Shown here: one piece after another, positions 1 to 7,553 of the stretch | Position numbering within the stretch: position 1 is the first letter of the stretch | How the letters are laid out: each line of letters starts with the position of its first letter | Assembly (NCBI GenBank): GCA_021802325.1 | Contig: JAKAAM010000027.1 | Span: 1 to 11,688 of the forward strand | Length of the DNA stretch: 11,688 nt | Direction: 5' to 3' | From: Nitrospirota bacterium | Lineage (GTDB): Bacteria; Nitrospirota_A; Leptospirillia; Leptospirillales; Leptospirillaceae | Position numbers and translations under genes: made by a program | The notes under the pieces: generated by a model | The model's database searches: none | Told to the model about the DNA's origin: nothing | Seen by the model: the letters and a program-made list of their open reading frames with translations, nothing else

Positions 1-384
1 GGATCCTCCGGGAAATGTGTCGCGGAGCTTTCGCTCGAGGACCATCGACCGGCTGATCCCCTTGATGTACGGAGCAAGGTAGGACGGATTCCCGGTCAGA
101 AGATATCCCCTTTGTCCTGTTTCGGCATCGTCGATGGACAGGAGATACCCCGACACGAGAGCCTCTTCACGTTCAAAGTTCCCGGCAAGCACGAGGGCCC
201 TGCGCACAAGACGGGTGGAATCATAGGAATGAAGAGCCAGGACTACGAAGATTATCCCGACGAGGAGGGCTCCAAAGGCAAAGACCCGCTCAGGCTCACC
301 GGAAAGCCAACGGACCACCCGTCTGCGGATTCCTTCCCTGGAGTCCGGGGAAGCCTCACCTTTTTGATCCGAGCTGGCGCGCAT
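1..384 (-). CDS. CHASE3-domain membrane sensor (probable histidine kinase), N-terminal part only
   Basis: The first 128 codons are present and the gene continues beyond position 1. After a basic, charged N-terminus (residues 1-33) there is one hydrophobic membrane segment (about 34-52, rich in V, I, L, F and A). An extracytoplasmic region follows that carries DAETGQRGYLLTG (about 86-98) and then YLAPY. This is the hallmark of the CHASE3 sensory domain, found outside the membrane in sensor histidine kinases, chemoreceptors and diguanylate cyclases. The ATG at 384 follows the TGA of the sigma-54 activator by one base, so the two are almost certainly co-transcribed and translationally coupled. 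A histidine kinase is the likeliest output because of that neighbour, but the catalytic part lies outside the window; a GGDEF or chemoreceptor output is possible. CHASE3 call about 0.85, kinase call about 0.6. Confidence 0.8.
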   Translation of the reverse strand, partial: MRASSDQKGEASPDSREGIRRRVVRWLSGEPERVFAFGALLVGIIFVVLALHSYDSTRLVRRALVLAGNFEREEALVSGYLLSIDDAETGQRGYLLTGNPSYLAPYIKGISRSMVLERKLRDTFPGGS

Positions 385-385
385 C

Positions 386-1513
386 TCACGAGATCCCGAA
401 GCGTTTCAACTTCTCGATCAGGGTCGTCCGGTTGATTCCCAGAAGCTCCGCTGCCTTGGAGCGATTGCCACCAGCCCTCTCAAGCGCCTTCTGGACCAGA
501 GTCCGTTCGATGTCTCCCATAAAGGCGGTCAGGCTGAAATCGGACTCCGCGTCGATGGATCCGACCAGCCGTGCAGGGTCCGGAAGAAGGCTGGCAGATG
601 CGCCATCAAGCAACACCGGCAATTCGGCATCAGGAGAGCTGTCTGACTGAGGAGGCAAGGGATCGGAGGAGGTCTCCATCGGGGAGGGCAGGGGCTCGGG
701 AATAGAGGAAAGATGTTGACGGATCTTCTCCGGAAGAAGGTCGACGGTTACGGTTTCTCCTCCATAGAGCACGTGGAGCCGCTCCATCACGTTTTCAAGC
801 TCCCGTACATTTCCTGGCCAGGGATAGTCGCTCAAGGCCTTTTGGACATCCATGCCCAATTCCACGGGATCCCCGCGTCCCTCCTCTTCCCATCGGCGCT
901 GAAAGAATGTCATCAGAAGCGGAATGTCCTCTCTCCGCTCCCGGAGGGGGGGGATCTCGACAGGAATGACCGAAAGGCGATAAAAGAGATCCTCACGAAA
1001 GCGCCCTTCCCGGCTCATTTCCTCGAGATTCCGATGGGTAGCCGCCAAAACACGCACATTGGCCGTCTGAACCCGAACGCCCCCCACCCTTTCATAGGTC
1101 TTTTCCTGAAGGACTCTCAGAAGCTTCACCTGAAGAGGCAGGGGAAGCTCTCCAATTTCGTCGAAGAAGATCGTCCCGCCATTGGCCAGCTCGAAGCGCC
1201 CGGGACGTCCCGTCACCGCTCCCGTGAAGGCTCCTTTTTCATGGCCGAAGAGCTCACTTTCCATGAGTCCCTCCGGGATCGCACCGCAGTTTACCGGAAC
1301 AAAGGGAGCGTGCGCCCTGGGGCTGGCCTCGTGAAGGATCCGGGCAATCCGCTCCTTTCCCGTTCCGCTTTCTCCGGTGATCAGAACCGTCGAATCGCTC
1401 TTCGCCACTCTTGCCACCAGCGTCAGAAGCTCACGCACCCTCTTCGATTGTCCGACAAAACGTCCGGAAAACTCTTCAATCGGTATAGTTGTGGGAGGGG
1501 CGGTTTTCCCCAT
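386..1513 (-). CDS. Sigma-54-dependent transcriptional activator (AAA+ and Fis-type HTH, no receiver domain)
   Basis: This 375-residue enhancer-binding protein should use ATP hydrolysis to open sigma-54 RNA polymerase promoters. The AAA+ domain begins almost at the N-terminus. Visible motifs are Walker A GESGTGKE (47-54), the sigma-54 contact loop GAFTGA (94-99), Walker B with GGTIFFDE (112-119), the [10 protein letters not shown] arginine-finger region (171-180) and sensor [10 protein letters not shown] (234-241). A Pro/Ser-rich linker (about 270-320) leads to a Fis-type helix-turn-helix (about 348-372, [18 protein letters not shown]). NtrC-class regulators usually carry about 120 N-terminal residues of receiver or sensor domain, and here only about 15 precede the conserved core, as in PspF-like proteins. 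The ATG at 1513 has an AGGAGG ribosome site five bases upstream, so the short N-terminus is well supported. The sensor gene follows after one base. No -24/-12 promoter was recognised in the window, so the target genes are unknown. Confidence 0.93.
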   Translation of the reverse strand: MGKTAPPTTIPIEEFSGRFVGQSKRVRELLTLVARVAKSDSTVLITGESGTGKERIARILHEASPRAHAPFVPVNCGAIPEGLMESELFGHEKGAFTGAVTGRPGRFELANGGTIFFDEIGELPLPLQVKLLRVLQEKTYERVGGVRVQTANVRVLAATHRNLEEMSREGRFREDLFYRLSVIPVEIPPLRERREDIPLLMTFFQRRWEEEGRGDPVELGMDVQKALSDYPWPGNVRELENVMERLHVLYGGETVTVDLLPEKIRQHLSSIPEPLPSPMETSSDPLPPQSDSSPDAELPVLLDGASASLLPDPARLVGSIDAESDFSLTAFMGDIERTLVQKALERAGGNRSKAAELLGINRTTLIEKLKRFGIS

Positions 1514-1675
1514 GGTGCCTCCTTGAAACCAATGAAAACCCGTCTTTCCCGAAAAAGATTCCGAGCGCCCCTGTCAGGGCAGACAGCCTTCTTGCAAAAA
1601 AAGGCCCGCACTGAGACCGAAAGTCTTCCCCTTATGATCATAGCCGACTTCACGATGTTTCACCAAATCTTACCC
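1514..1675. other. Intergenic region between queG and the sigma-54 activator gene
   Basis: These 162 bases are the largest gap left of the control region. On the minus strand they hold a candidate promoter just after the queG stop, a T7 tract (around 1595-1602) and a small inverted repeat CTGTC/GACAG (1571-1575 and 1582-1586). A strong AGGAGG ribosome site precedes the activator start. The T tract has no GC-rich stem directly before it, so it is not a convincing terminator. Read-through from queG therefore remains possible. Confidence 0.5.
1638..1667 (-). promoter_or_regulatory. Candidate sigma-70 promoter for the sigma-54 activator and sensor genes
   Basis: On the minus strand TTGGTG (1667-1662) and TATGAT (1643-1638) are separated by 18 bases. 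This would give a leader of about 115 bases before the activator ATG at 1513. It lies immediately downstream of the queG stop, where a new transcription unit would be expected to begin. The match is by eye only, and a similar chance match in a sequence this long is plausible. Confidence 0.4.
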
Positions 1676-2659
1676 TTAGTCCTCAGGGCTCTCCGTCTCC
1701 CGGATCTCACGAAGACGATATTCAAGGCGCGTGAGGGAGACCCGGGAGAGGGCCCCGTTCCTGCCTCGAAATCCCTTGAGCTCACCGGAAGAAGCCGACA
1801 CGGGCAGCAACCTTCCTTCATCTTCAATTTCTGCATGAGAGGGCGTGGCATTATAGGGGCAGACCTCCTGACAGATGTCGCATCCAAAAAACCACTCTCC
1901 TCCGAATTTTTTCCGAAGCTCGAGTGGGTCATCCGACGGCCTTTCAATCGTCAGATAGGAGAGACAGCGGCGGGCATCGAGACGAAAGGGCTCGACCAGG
2001 GCTCCGGTGGGACAGGCATCAAGGCAGCGACGGCATCCCCCACAGATCTCAGTGGATCCGTAGCCATCGATTCGTGAAGGAAGAGGCGTGGAGAGAAGAA
2101 GTGAACCGAGAGTGAAATAAGAGCCCTGTCCCGGGCGAATCAGCAAGGTGTTTTTTCCGATTGCCCCCAGTCCGGCACGCCGCGCCAGGGATTTTTCGAG
2201 AAGAGCCCCATGATCGACCTTGATGAGGGGAGTCTCCCCGGAGGGAAGGAAGGGGGTAATTGCTGTGATCACTCGGCCAAAGGCCTCTTCGAAGAGACGG
2301 TGGTAATCTGGACCAACCGCATAGCGGGCAATTTTGGCAAAACGATCATGGGAGGTTGTGTCGGGGGACTGACTCTTTTCCGATTGGCCAGAGCCATGGA
2401 AGAGAAGAGCTATGACGAGAGTCCTCAGGCCAGGATAAGCCAGGGAAAGTTTCTGCCTCCGGTGAGCGCTTCGGGCCATATAGTCGAGCTTCCCATGGAA
2501 GCCGTCCTTGAGCCACTCCTGAAAATATGCCCATTCGGGGGCTGCCTCCGGATCGCAGAGGATTCCCCAGGCGGGGAACTCCTGGTCCATCGCCAGGGCA
2601 AGTGCCTCCATCAGGGCTCCGCTCCCCGGAGAGGTCTCCGAGGGGGTCCGGAGCTCCAT
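1676..2659 (-). CDS. queG: Epoxyqueuosine reductase QueG
   Basis: QueG is a cobalamin and 4Fe-4S enzyme that reduces epoxyqueuosine to queuosine in the wobble base of tRNAs with GUN anticodons. Using the ATG at 2659 the protein has 327 residues. Seen in order: the RAGLGAIGKNTLL block (about 161-173) preceded by IKVDHGALLEKS, whose Asp149 fits the conserved catalytic Asp; a first ferredoxin motif CGGCRRCLDACP (Cys206, 209, 212, 216); CLSYLTIE (Cys232); and a second cluster motif GCDICQEVCPYN (Cys260, 263, 267). All eight cluster cysteines of the family appear intact. The chosen ATG follows the TAG of the HDOD gene by one base (TAGGATG). An upstream in-frame start at 2758 would overlap that gene by about 100 bases and adds no conserved sequence. 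The protein ends about 60 residues after the last cluster motif, so the C-terminal HEAT-like repeats of many QueG proteins (about 380 residues) are missing. Confidence 0.92.
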   Translation of the reverse strand: MELRTPSETSPGSGALMEALALAMDQEFPAWGILCDPEAAPEWAYFQEWLKDGFHGKLDYMARSAHRRQKLSLAYPGLRTLVIALLFHGSGQSEKSQSPDTTSHDRFAKIARYAVGPDYHRLFEEAFGRVITAITPFLPSGETPLIKVDHGALLEKSLARRAGLGAIGKNTLLIRPGQGSYFTLGSLLLSTPLPSRIDGYGSTEICGGCRRCLDACPTGALVEPFRLDARRCLSYLTIERPSDDPLELRKKFGGEWFFGCDICQEVCPYNATPSHAEIEDEGRLLPVSASSGELKGFRGRNGALSRVSLTRLEYRLREIRETESPED

Positions 2660-2660
2660 C

Positions 2661-3536
2661 CTACAAATCCGGGAGTTCGAGCTTGGGGAGCCCTTCAAGA
2701 AGTGTCTTAAAGATCTCCTCCAGCCGTCCGTCTGAAAGCTCGAGCACCCGCAGGGCATCCATCATCGTAAAATCCGGAGTCGGGGCCTCTTCCAGACCGA
2801 ACCCGGCCATTGTCGCCAAGCCATCGGCCAGAGAGATGATAGCGGCCTCCAGCTGATAGGACGGCGCCCGAGCCGGATTGTTATGCCAACCAATGGGAAT
2901 ACGGATTGAGGAGGGGAAGCGCCAGAAGTAGGACAGCCTGAAGCCGACAAAGGCGTGGCTCGCCCCAAAGAAATCCTCTTCGAAGCGCCAGTCGGGGACA
3001 TTTTGGTCCCGGTCAAAAACATCCGACATCCACTCTTCAAAGTCAAGATAGAAGATGACCTTTCCAAAGTCATGAAGAAGCCCTGCCGTTCCGAGATCCT
3101 CCGGAGTTCCCATCTGAAGGGATTCACCGATCATCCGGGAGAGGACCGACACCGCAAAGGAATGTTTCCAGAGCTTCAGGGTTCCCCGGCGGCTTTCGAT
3201 CCGGTCAAAGACTGCCATCGAGAGGATCAGTCCTCGAATCCCGTTGATCCCGAGGAGCAGAACCGCCTCCCTGATTGAGCCAACCTTTCCCGACCGCGAA
3301 TAAAATGGGGTATTGGCAACCTTGAGAATTCTGGAGGCCATTGACTGGTCCTCTTCGATGATCTTTGCAAGGCGCACCATCGAAAGATCGGGATCGTCAA
3401 GGTAAGAAAGGGCCTTCTGGCTTATCGCAGGAAGGGTGGGAAGATGGTCAATGGAAGACAGACGCTCAAAAAGCCTGTCCGTCGGGGGACGGGAGGCGGA
3501 GGTTCTTGGAATGGGTGGAAAGGGATCAGAGCTCAT
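2661..3536 (-). CDS. HDOD-domain protein
   Basis: This 291-residue protein has an HDOD domain, a degenerate relative of the HD phosphohydrolases found in bacterial signalling proteins. Visible features are the entry motif LPTLPAISQKAL (about residues 32-43), a middle block DQSMASRILKVANTPFYS (about 63-80), the LLGINGIRGLIL helix (about 95-106) and LLHDFGKVIF (about 153-162), which keeps the His-Asp pair. No receiver, GGDEF or EAL domain is attached. The ATG at 3536 has GAAGG six bases upstream. A GTG two codons earlier abuts that ribosome site and is less likely. The gene lies 60 bases after the small HD-GYP-prefix-like gene and one base before queG. Its biochemical role cannot be read from sequence; HDOD proteins are linked to regulation of motility, the cell cycle and stress responses. 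Confidence 0.9.
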   Translation of the reverse strand: MSSDPFPPIPRTSASRPPTDRLFERLSSIDHLPTLPAISQKALSYLDDPDLSMVRLAKIIEEDQSMASRILKVANTPFYSRSGKVGSIREAVLLLGINGIRGLILSMAVFDRIESRRGTLKLWKHSFAVSVLSRMIGESLQMGTPEDLGTAGLLHDFGKVIFYLDFEEWMSDVFDRDQNVPDWRFEEDFFGASHAFVGFRLSYFWRFPSSIRIPIGWHNNPARAPSYQLEAAIISLADGLATMAGFGLEEAPTPDFTMMDALRVLELSDGRLEEIFKTLLEGLPKLELPDL

Positions 3537-3596
3537 ACACACCCTTCAATGAGTTCATCTGAACAGAGGGTCCTTCCCCCGCAAGGTCTTGAAATG

Positions 3597-3971
3597 TCAC
3601 TCGGCCTTGGGATGGATTTTGTCTCCGATGTAAGAATCGACCGCCTCCGAAAGAACACGGACGAAGCGATCAAGCTCCTCGGAAATGACCCCATTTTCTG
3701 GCGTGAGGTGGACAAGACGTGAACGGGCCTCGGCCAGCCACTCCTCTCCCCATTTCACCCAATAATCGGGGGAAGATGCTTCTGCTGACTGGACATAGAC
3801 CTCAAGAATCCCCATTTTCCGAAGGCGCTCAAGCAGGGAACGAGTCAGGGATTCCCCTGCCTTGACCACCAGGCGCCCGGCGGGATCCCGAACATCCATG
3901 CCAAGGGGGGCGTCCGGAACGTCGAAGTCACCCGTAAGATCAATGCGCTTGAGATGCGAAGCAAGAGACAT
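3597..3971 (-). CDS. Small protein resembling the N-terminal module of HD-GYP proteins
   Basis: The gene codes for 124 residues with no signal peptide or membrane segment, so it is probably cytoplasmic. Residues about 19-60 (PDAPLGMDVRDPAGRLVVKA, then GESLTRSLLERLRKMGILEVYV) follow a pattern common at the N-terminus of HD-GYP c-di-GMP phosphodiesterases: a 'G.DV.D..G..L...G..LT...L..L...GI..VYV' fold ahead of the catalytic domain. Here it is not followed by an HD-GYP domain. The rest (about 70-124) is charged and probably helical. The start is the ATG at 3971, with TAAGGATG joining it to the transferase stop two bases away and a GA-rich ribosome site (GGGGGAGGGAAGG) upstream. A longer reading frame back to 4037 would overlap the transferase and is unlikely. 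The next gene is an HDOD protein, so module and domain may work as two separate chains. The family assignment is from pattern memory. Confidence 0.65.
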   Translation of the reverse strand: MSLASHLKRIDLTGDFDVPDAPLGMDVRDPAGRLVVKAGESLTRSLLERLRKMGILEVYVQSAEASSPDYWVKWGEEWLAEARSRLVHLTPENGVISEELDRFVRVLSEAVDSYIGDKIHPKAE

Positions 3972-3973
3972 CC

Positions 3974-4645
3974 TTAGCCTTCCCTCCCCCTCAAAAGAAG
4001 ATCTGCGAGAGCCTCCTCCCCCACAAGACCATACCACCCTTCGAAGAGCTCTGACAAGCGTGGATTGGGGATCGGAAGGGAAATCGAGCCCTGATAGAGG
4101 AGTCCTTCCCGGGCTAGGGCCAAGGCTCCCCCCAGAATTTTTTGTCCATCTGACATTCGGTCTCCTCGAACAGGTTCAGAAAAACAGGCCCCCCCGGGAG
4201 GGGTATTGGCAGAGGACGATAAAGGATAAAGGCAAGAGGTTGCTTCCGTTGATGGAATTCCCCAGGAGGCGAGCCCCATCGACAACCATCCATGGAGGCG
4301 CTCGTAAAAGTGGGGCCAATCCTGTCCCCGAGGAAATCTTTGCCCCCACGGGACGAAAAGGGAAAGACAGAGATCTTTTCCGTGGAGTACGGCCCCTCCC
4401 CCGGTAGGGCGAACCACAATCTCCTCGTTGGAGCAAGGCCATTCCGGCGGAAGGGTTCCTGCCCAAGAACGACCAACCGTCACTCCCGAGCGAATGCGAT
4501 AGAGACGCAAAAGGGAACGGCGCCAAAGTGAGGGGCGCGAAAGAATCTCCCGATCACGAGCCATTTGATCGCGTGCCGATCCTTCCCGGTCCGAAAGAAA
4601 GACCACCCTTCGATCGAATCCACCGTTTACCACACCGGCAGACAT
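3974..4645 (-). CDS. Lipoate/octanoate transferase of the LplA/LipM class
   Basis: This 223-residue BPL/LPL-fold protein should attach lipoyl or octanoyl groups to carrier proteins. Seen: VVRPTGGGAVLHG (about 77-89), the substrate-binding signature of lipoate ligases and octanoyltransferases; GGACFSEP (Cys154), matching the position of the acyl-accepting Cys in LipM-type transferases; DGQKILGGA (Lys169), equivalent to the conserved Lys; and LLYQGSISL (182-190), matching the family's 'LLQHGSI'. The Cys favours LipM (octanoyl-ACP to GcvH), but ligase activity on free lipoate cannot be excluded. The gene starts eight bases after the gcvPB stop, so its natural partner is GcvH from the same operon. 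The ATG at 4645 was chosen because an earlier in-frame ATG (4777) lies inside gcvPB. The ribosome site is weak, which suggests translational coupling. GGA replaces the usual GSA. Confidence 0.82.
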   Translation of the reverse strand: MSAGVVNGGFDRRVVFLSDREGSARDQMARDREILSRPSLWRRSLLRLYRIRSGVTVGRSWAGTLPPEWPCSNEEIVVRPTGGGAVLHGKDLCLSLFVPWGQRFPRGQDWPHFYERLHGWLSMGLASWGIPSTEATSCLYPLSSSANTPPGGACFSEPVRGDRMSDGQKILGGALALAREGLLYQGSISLPIPNPRLSELFEGWYGLVGEEALADLLLRGREG

Positions 4646-4653
4646 CCCACACT

Positions 4654-6153
4654 CTAAAGGGAACGGGGGTCGGTCAAAATAGGATCCCGCGCCGCCCCGA
4701 CTTCGTCGGGACGGGAAACCGGCGTCCGTCTGGGCGCTCCCTTTAAGGCCTCGGGGGATCGGCGGGCCTTCTCGCAAATCGTCCGAAAATCCCGGGCAAA
4801 ACGGTCCAGAGTCTCTTTGGATTCGGTTTCCGTGGGCTCGACCATCAGCGCTTCGGGAACAATCAAGGGAAAAGAGACAGTCGGAGCATAATACCCTGCA
4901 TCAAGGATCTCCTTGGCAACGTCTGAGGCATGAAGTCCGTGGTTCGAGAACTCCTTCGCCGACAGGACGAACTCATGCGCACAGAGGCCCTCGCCTTTCC
5001 GGGGAAGCACCCCGTCAAGCAGAACGCGCAGATAGTTGGCATTGAGAAGGGCATACAACGAGACATCCCGAAGCCCACTTTTGCCTAACATTTTCATGTA
5101 CCCCAAGGCCCGAAGGAGGACTAGCGTCGAACCGATAAAGGAGCGGAGCGGGCCGATCGACCCTTCCGGACTTGCCAGGCGATATCGTCCCTCCTCCTTG
5201 ATAACCCGTGGTGAAGGAAGGAACGGAGCCAGCTCCCGGGTCACCCCGACAGGACCCGATCCCGGACCTCCCCCTCCGTGAGGGGTCGCAAGGGTCTTGT
5301 GGGTATTGATATGAACAATATCAAAGCCCAAATCTCCCGGCCGAAGGACTCCCATAAAGGCATTGAAATTTGCACCGTCCATATAAAGGAGGGCCCCTGC
5401 CGAACGAACAAGGGCGATCATTTCTTTCAAATTTTTCTCGAAAAGCCCAAGGGTGTTGGGAACGGTCATCATAACCATGGCTGTCCGTTCTGAGAGGGCG
5501 TCCCTGAGCGAGTCGAGATCAACGCCTCCATCGGGCCCCGATGCCACAACCCGAACAGAAAACCCCCCCATTGCAGCACTTGCGGGATTGGTTCCATGCG
5601 CAGAGTCCGGAATGAGGATCTCCGTACGGGTCCGATCTTTCTTTGATTCGAAATATCGACGAGCAATCAGAATGCCTGCAAGCTCACCATGGGCTCCTGC
5701 GGCAGGAGCAAGGGTTACGGCATCCATTCCCATTAATGAGGCCAAGCTCTCTTCACAGATCGAAAGGGCTTCCAAAAGCCCTTGCATTCCCTCGGAATCC
5801 ATGCGGGGATGAAGGTCTCTGAACCCCGGGATTTCAGGAATCCGATCCATGACCTTCGGGTTGTATTTCATCGTACAGGAACCCAAGGGATAAAAATGGG
5901 TATCCACTCCGCGGGAAAGATGGGAGAGACGAGTAAAATGCCTCACCACTTCGAGCTCAGAAAGCTCCGGAAGGGAAGGAGGCTCGCTCCGAAGGAGCTG
6001 AGCGGGAATTTTTATCGCTACAGCCTGCGGATCAGTCCCGGGACTGCAAACACCCTTTGTTCCCCGGCGAGACTTTTCCCAAAGGGTTGGCTCCATCGGA
6101 GGGCGCTCTATAACCCGTTCCTCACCATCACGAATATCTTCCACCTGCGTCAT
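4654..6153 (-). CDS. gcvPB: Glycine dehydrogenase (decarboxylating) subunit 2
   Basis: This is the PLP-binding half of a two-subunit P protein, which decarboxylates glycine and passes aminomethyl to the lipoyl arm of GcvH. With the ATG at 6153 the protein has 499 residues, normal for the subunit. Motifs include THFYPLGSCTMKYNP (about 85-99), APAAGAHGEL (about 149-158), DSAHGTNPASA (about 183-193), LLYMDGANFNAFMG (about 255-268) and INTHKTLATPHGGGGPG (about 282-298), in which Lys286 is the PLP Schiff-base lysine. The start follows AGAAGG at six-base spacing and lies 26 bases past the gcvPA stop. The in-frame extension back to 6261 overlaps gcvPA and is not conserved. A perfect six-base stem with a three-base loop (4696-4710) sits in the last part of the gene. 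Confidence 0.96.
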   Translation of the reverse strand: MTQVEDIRDGEERVIERPPMEPTLWEKSRRGTKGVCSPGTDPQAVAIKIPAQLLRSEPPSLPELSELEVVRHFTRLSHLSRGVDTHFYPLGSCTMKYNPKVMDRIPEIPGFRDLHPRMDSEGMQGLLEALSICEESLASLMGMDAVTLAPAAGAHGELAGILIARRYFESKKDRTRTEILIPDSAHGTNPASAAMGGFSVRVVASGPDGGVDLDSLRDALSERTAMVMMTVPNTLGLFEKNLKEMIALVRSAGALLYMDGANFNAFMGVLRPGDLGFDIVHINTHKTLATPHGGGGPGSGPVGVTRELAPFLPSPRVIKEEGRYRLASPEGSIGPLRSFIGSTLVLLRALGYMKMLGKSGLRDVSLYALLNANYLRVLLDGVLPRKGEGLCAHEFVLSAKEFSNHGLHASDVAKEILDAGYYAPTVSFPLIVPEALMVEPTETESKETLDRFARDFRTICEKARRSPEALKGAPRRTPVSRPDEVGAARDPILTDPRSL

Positions 6154-6179
6154 CGAATCCTTCTCTAGAATGTTTTGGA

Positions 6180-7550
6180 TCAGTGTTGTCTCAAAAACTC
6201 CCGAACGAGATCGACTGCCTGACTGATTTCTTCTTCTGTTCGGACCTCGGTGGCACACCAAAGGGAGCGCCCCGACCAGGAGGATCCAAGGATAGGCTCA
6301 AGAGGGAGCCCCCCCAAAATGCCTCTTTCGAGGAGAAATTGACTCATCCTCTTAGCCGAAGGCGTCATTTCAAGAACAAACTCATGAAAGAACGGAGCAT
6401 CCGGGAAAAGGTTGCGAACGCCAGGGAGAGCCGTCAGGCGTTTCTCCAGCTCGTGCGCATTTTTCCAGGATCCGGCTGCAGCTCTTGCAAGACCTCCAGG
6501 ACCCAGAAGGGCCATGTTGACGAGAGCCGCAATTCCCAGCAGGGTTTCATTGCTGCAAATATTAGAGTTTGCCTTTTCCCTGCGAATATGCTGTTCCCGA
6601 GCCTGAAGGGTCAAGACAAAACAGGGACGTCCCTCGGAATCCTTTGTCAGGCCAGCCAGACGACCAGGAATTCTGCGGACATACTTCTTCCGGGCGGTCA
6701 TAAGCCCCAGATAGGGCCCTCCCGAAGAAAGTGGCAGACCCAAGGATTGACCTTCCCCTGTCGCGATGTCTGCTCCCCATTCTCCCGGAGTGCGGAGAAG
6801 TGCAAGAGCATGCGGATTGGCATGCAGAAGAAAAAGGGCCCCTACACCATGGAGAAGGTCCGCCACTCCGTTAAAGTCATCGATTGTGCCGAAAAAGGTA
6901 GGAATGGCTCCCACAAAACAGGCAAGGCTCTCATCCACTCGCTCCTTAAGAGACTCTGGTGTCGATTGCCCTCCCTGCCCCAAAGGAAGAAGATCAATCT
7001 TGATGGACAGCCCCTCGAGATAGGTGTGCACTACCTCTCGAATCATGGGGTCGAGGCCTTCGGAGAGGAGAATGCGGCTGCGGCCGGTTTCTCGGATGGC
7101 GACAAGAACGGCCTCTGCCAATGCAGTCGCCCCGTCATAGAGAGAAGCATTGGAGAGATCCATGCCATAGAGTCTAGAAATGGCCGTCTGAAATTCAAAG
7201 ATGGCCTGGAGAAGCCCCTGTGAGGCCTCGGGCTGATACGGAGTGTAAGATGTCAGGAATTCTCCCCGGGAAACTAGAGCCCCTGTGGCCGAGGGAATGA
7301 AGTGATCGTAGGATCCTGCTCCTCGAAAGACCACAGCACGTGAGGCATCCTTATTTTTTTCCGCGAGACCGGCAAACCACCGGAGGAGGGCACGCTCGTC
7401 CATTCCCTCTCCCAAAAGAGAAAGATCTGGAGCTCCTGGACGGGGATTTGTGGCAGGAAACTGGAGAAGAAGATCTTCGATTGACTTCAGCCCAATACGG
7501 GTAAGCATTTCTCCCGTCTCTTCAGGGGTATGAGGGATAAAGCTGGCCAT
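6180..7550 (-). CDS. gcvPA: Glycine dehydrogenase (decarboxylating) subunit 1
   Basis: This is the N-terminal half of the P protein of the glycine cleavage system, a fold-type I PLP-enzyme-like subunit that forms a heterotetramer with GcvPB. It has 456 residues, the usual length. Conserved blocks are MASFIPHTPEE at the start, VFRGAGSYDHFIPSA, TSYTPYQPEASQGLLQAI, NASLYDGATALAEA, GEGQSLGLPLSSGGPYLG and REQHIRREKANSNICSNE. The ATG at 7550 is three bases after the gcvH TAG. The nearest purine-rich site (GGAGG, 7568-7564) is about 13 bases upstream, so translation probably relies on coupling to gcvH. Separate A and B subunits, rather than one fused chain of about 950 residues, are usual in many Gram-positive, archaeal and Nitrospirota lineages. 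Confidence 0.96.
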   Translation of the reverse strand: MASFIPHTPEETGEMLTRIGLKSIEDLLLQFPATNPRPGAPDLSLLGEGMDERALLRWFAGLAEKNKDASRAVVFRGAGSYDHFIPSATGALVSRGEFLTSYTPYQPEASQGLLQAIFEFQTAISRLYGMDLSNASLYDGATALAEAVLVAIRETGRSRILLSEGLDPMIREVVHTYLEGLSIKIDLLPLGQGGQSTPESLKERVDESLACFVGAIPTFFGTIDDFNGVADLLHGVGALFLLHANPHALALLRTPGEWGADIATGEGQSLGLPLSSGGPYLGLMTARKKYVRRIPGRLAGLTKDSEGRPCFVLTLQAREQHIRREKANSNICSNETLLGIAALVNMALLGPGGLARAAAGSWKNAHELEKRLTALPGVRNLFPDAPFFHEFVLEMTPSAKRMSQFLLERGILGGLPLEPILGSSWSGRSLWCATEVRTEEEISQAVDLVREFLRQH

Positions 7551-7553
7551 GGC

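Noticed and set aside
1..6. GGATCC at the exact start as a sign of a cloning junction
   Set aside because: A BamHI site at the first base could mark a clone end, but the reading frame of the sensor gene runs cleanly through it and one site proves nothing.
1590..1610. T7 tract on the minus strand after queG as an intrinsic terminator
   Set aside because: No stable GC-rich stem lies directly before the T tract, so the call is not supported.
713..2077. Long plus-strand open frame of 454 codons
   Set aside because: It lies opposite the sigma-54 activator and queG, whose minus-strand products show full family motifs. The plus-strand translation shows no recognisable domain and bridges a real intergenic gap.
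3597..4037. Longer start (4037) for the small HD-GYP-prefix-like gene
   Set aside because: The extra residues overlap the end of the transferase gene, are low-complexity Gly/Arg/Ser, and lack the strong ribosome site seen before the ATG at 3971.
4696..4710. Perfect six-base stem (CCCGAC/GTCGGG) as a terminator in the gcv operon
   Set aside because: It lies inside the gcvPB coding sequence, has no T tract on either side, and the next gene starts within about 50 bases. It is most simply a coding coincidence.
6183..7223. Plus-strand open frame of 346 codons opposite gcvPA
   Set aside because: It overlaps a clear gcvPA on the other strand and shows no family motif.
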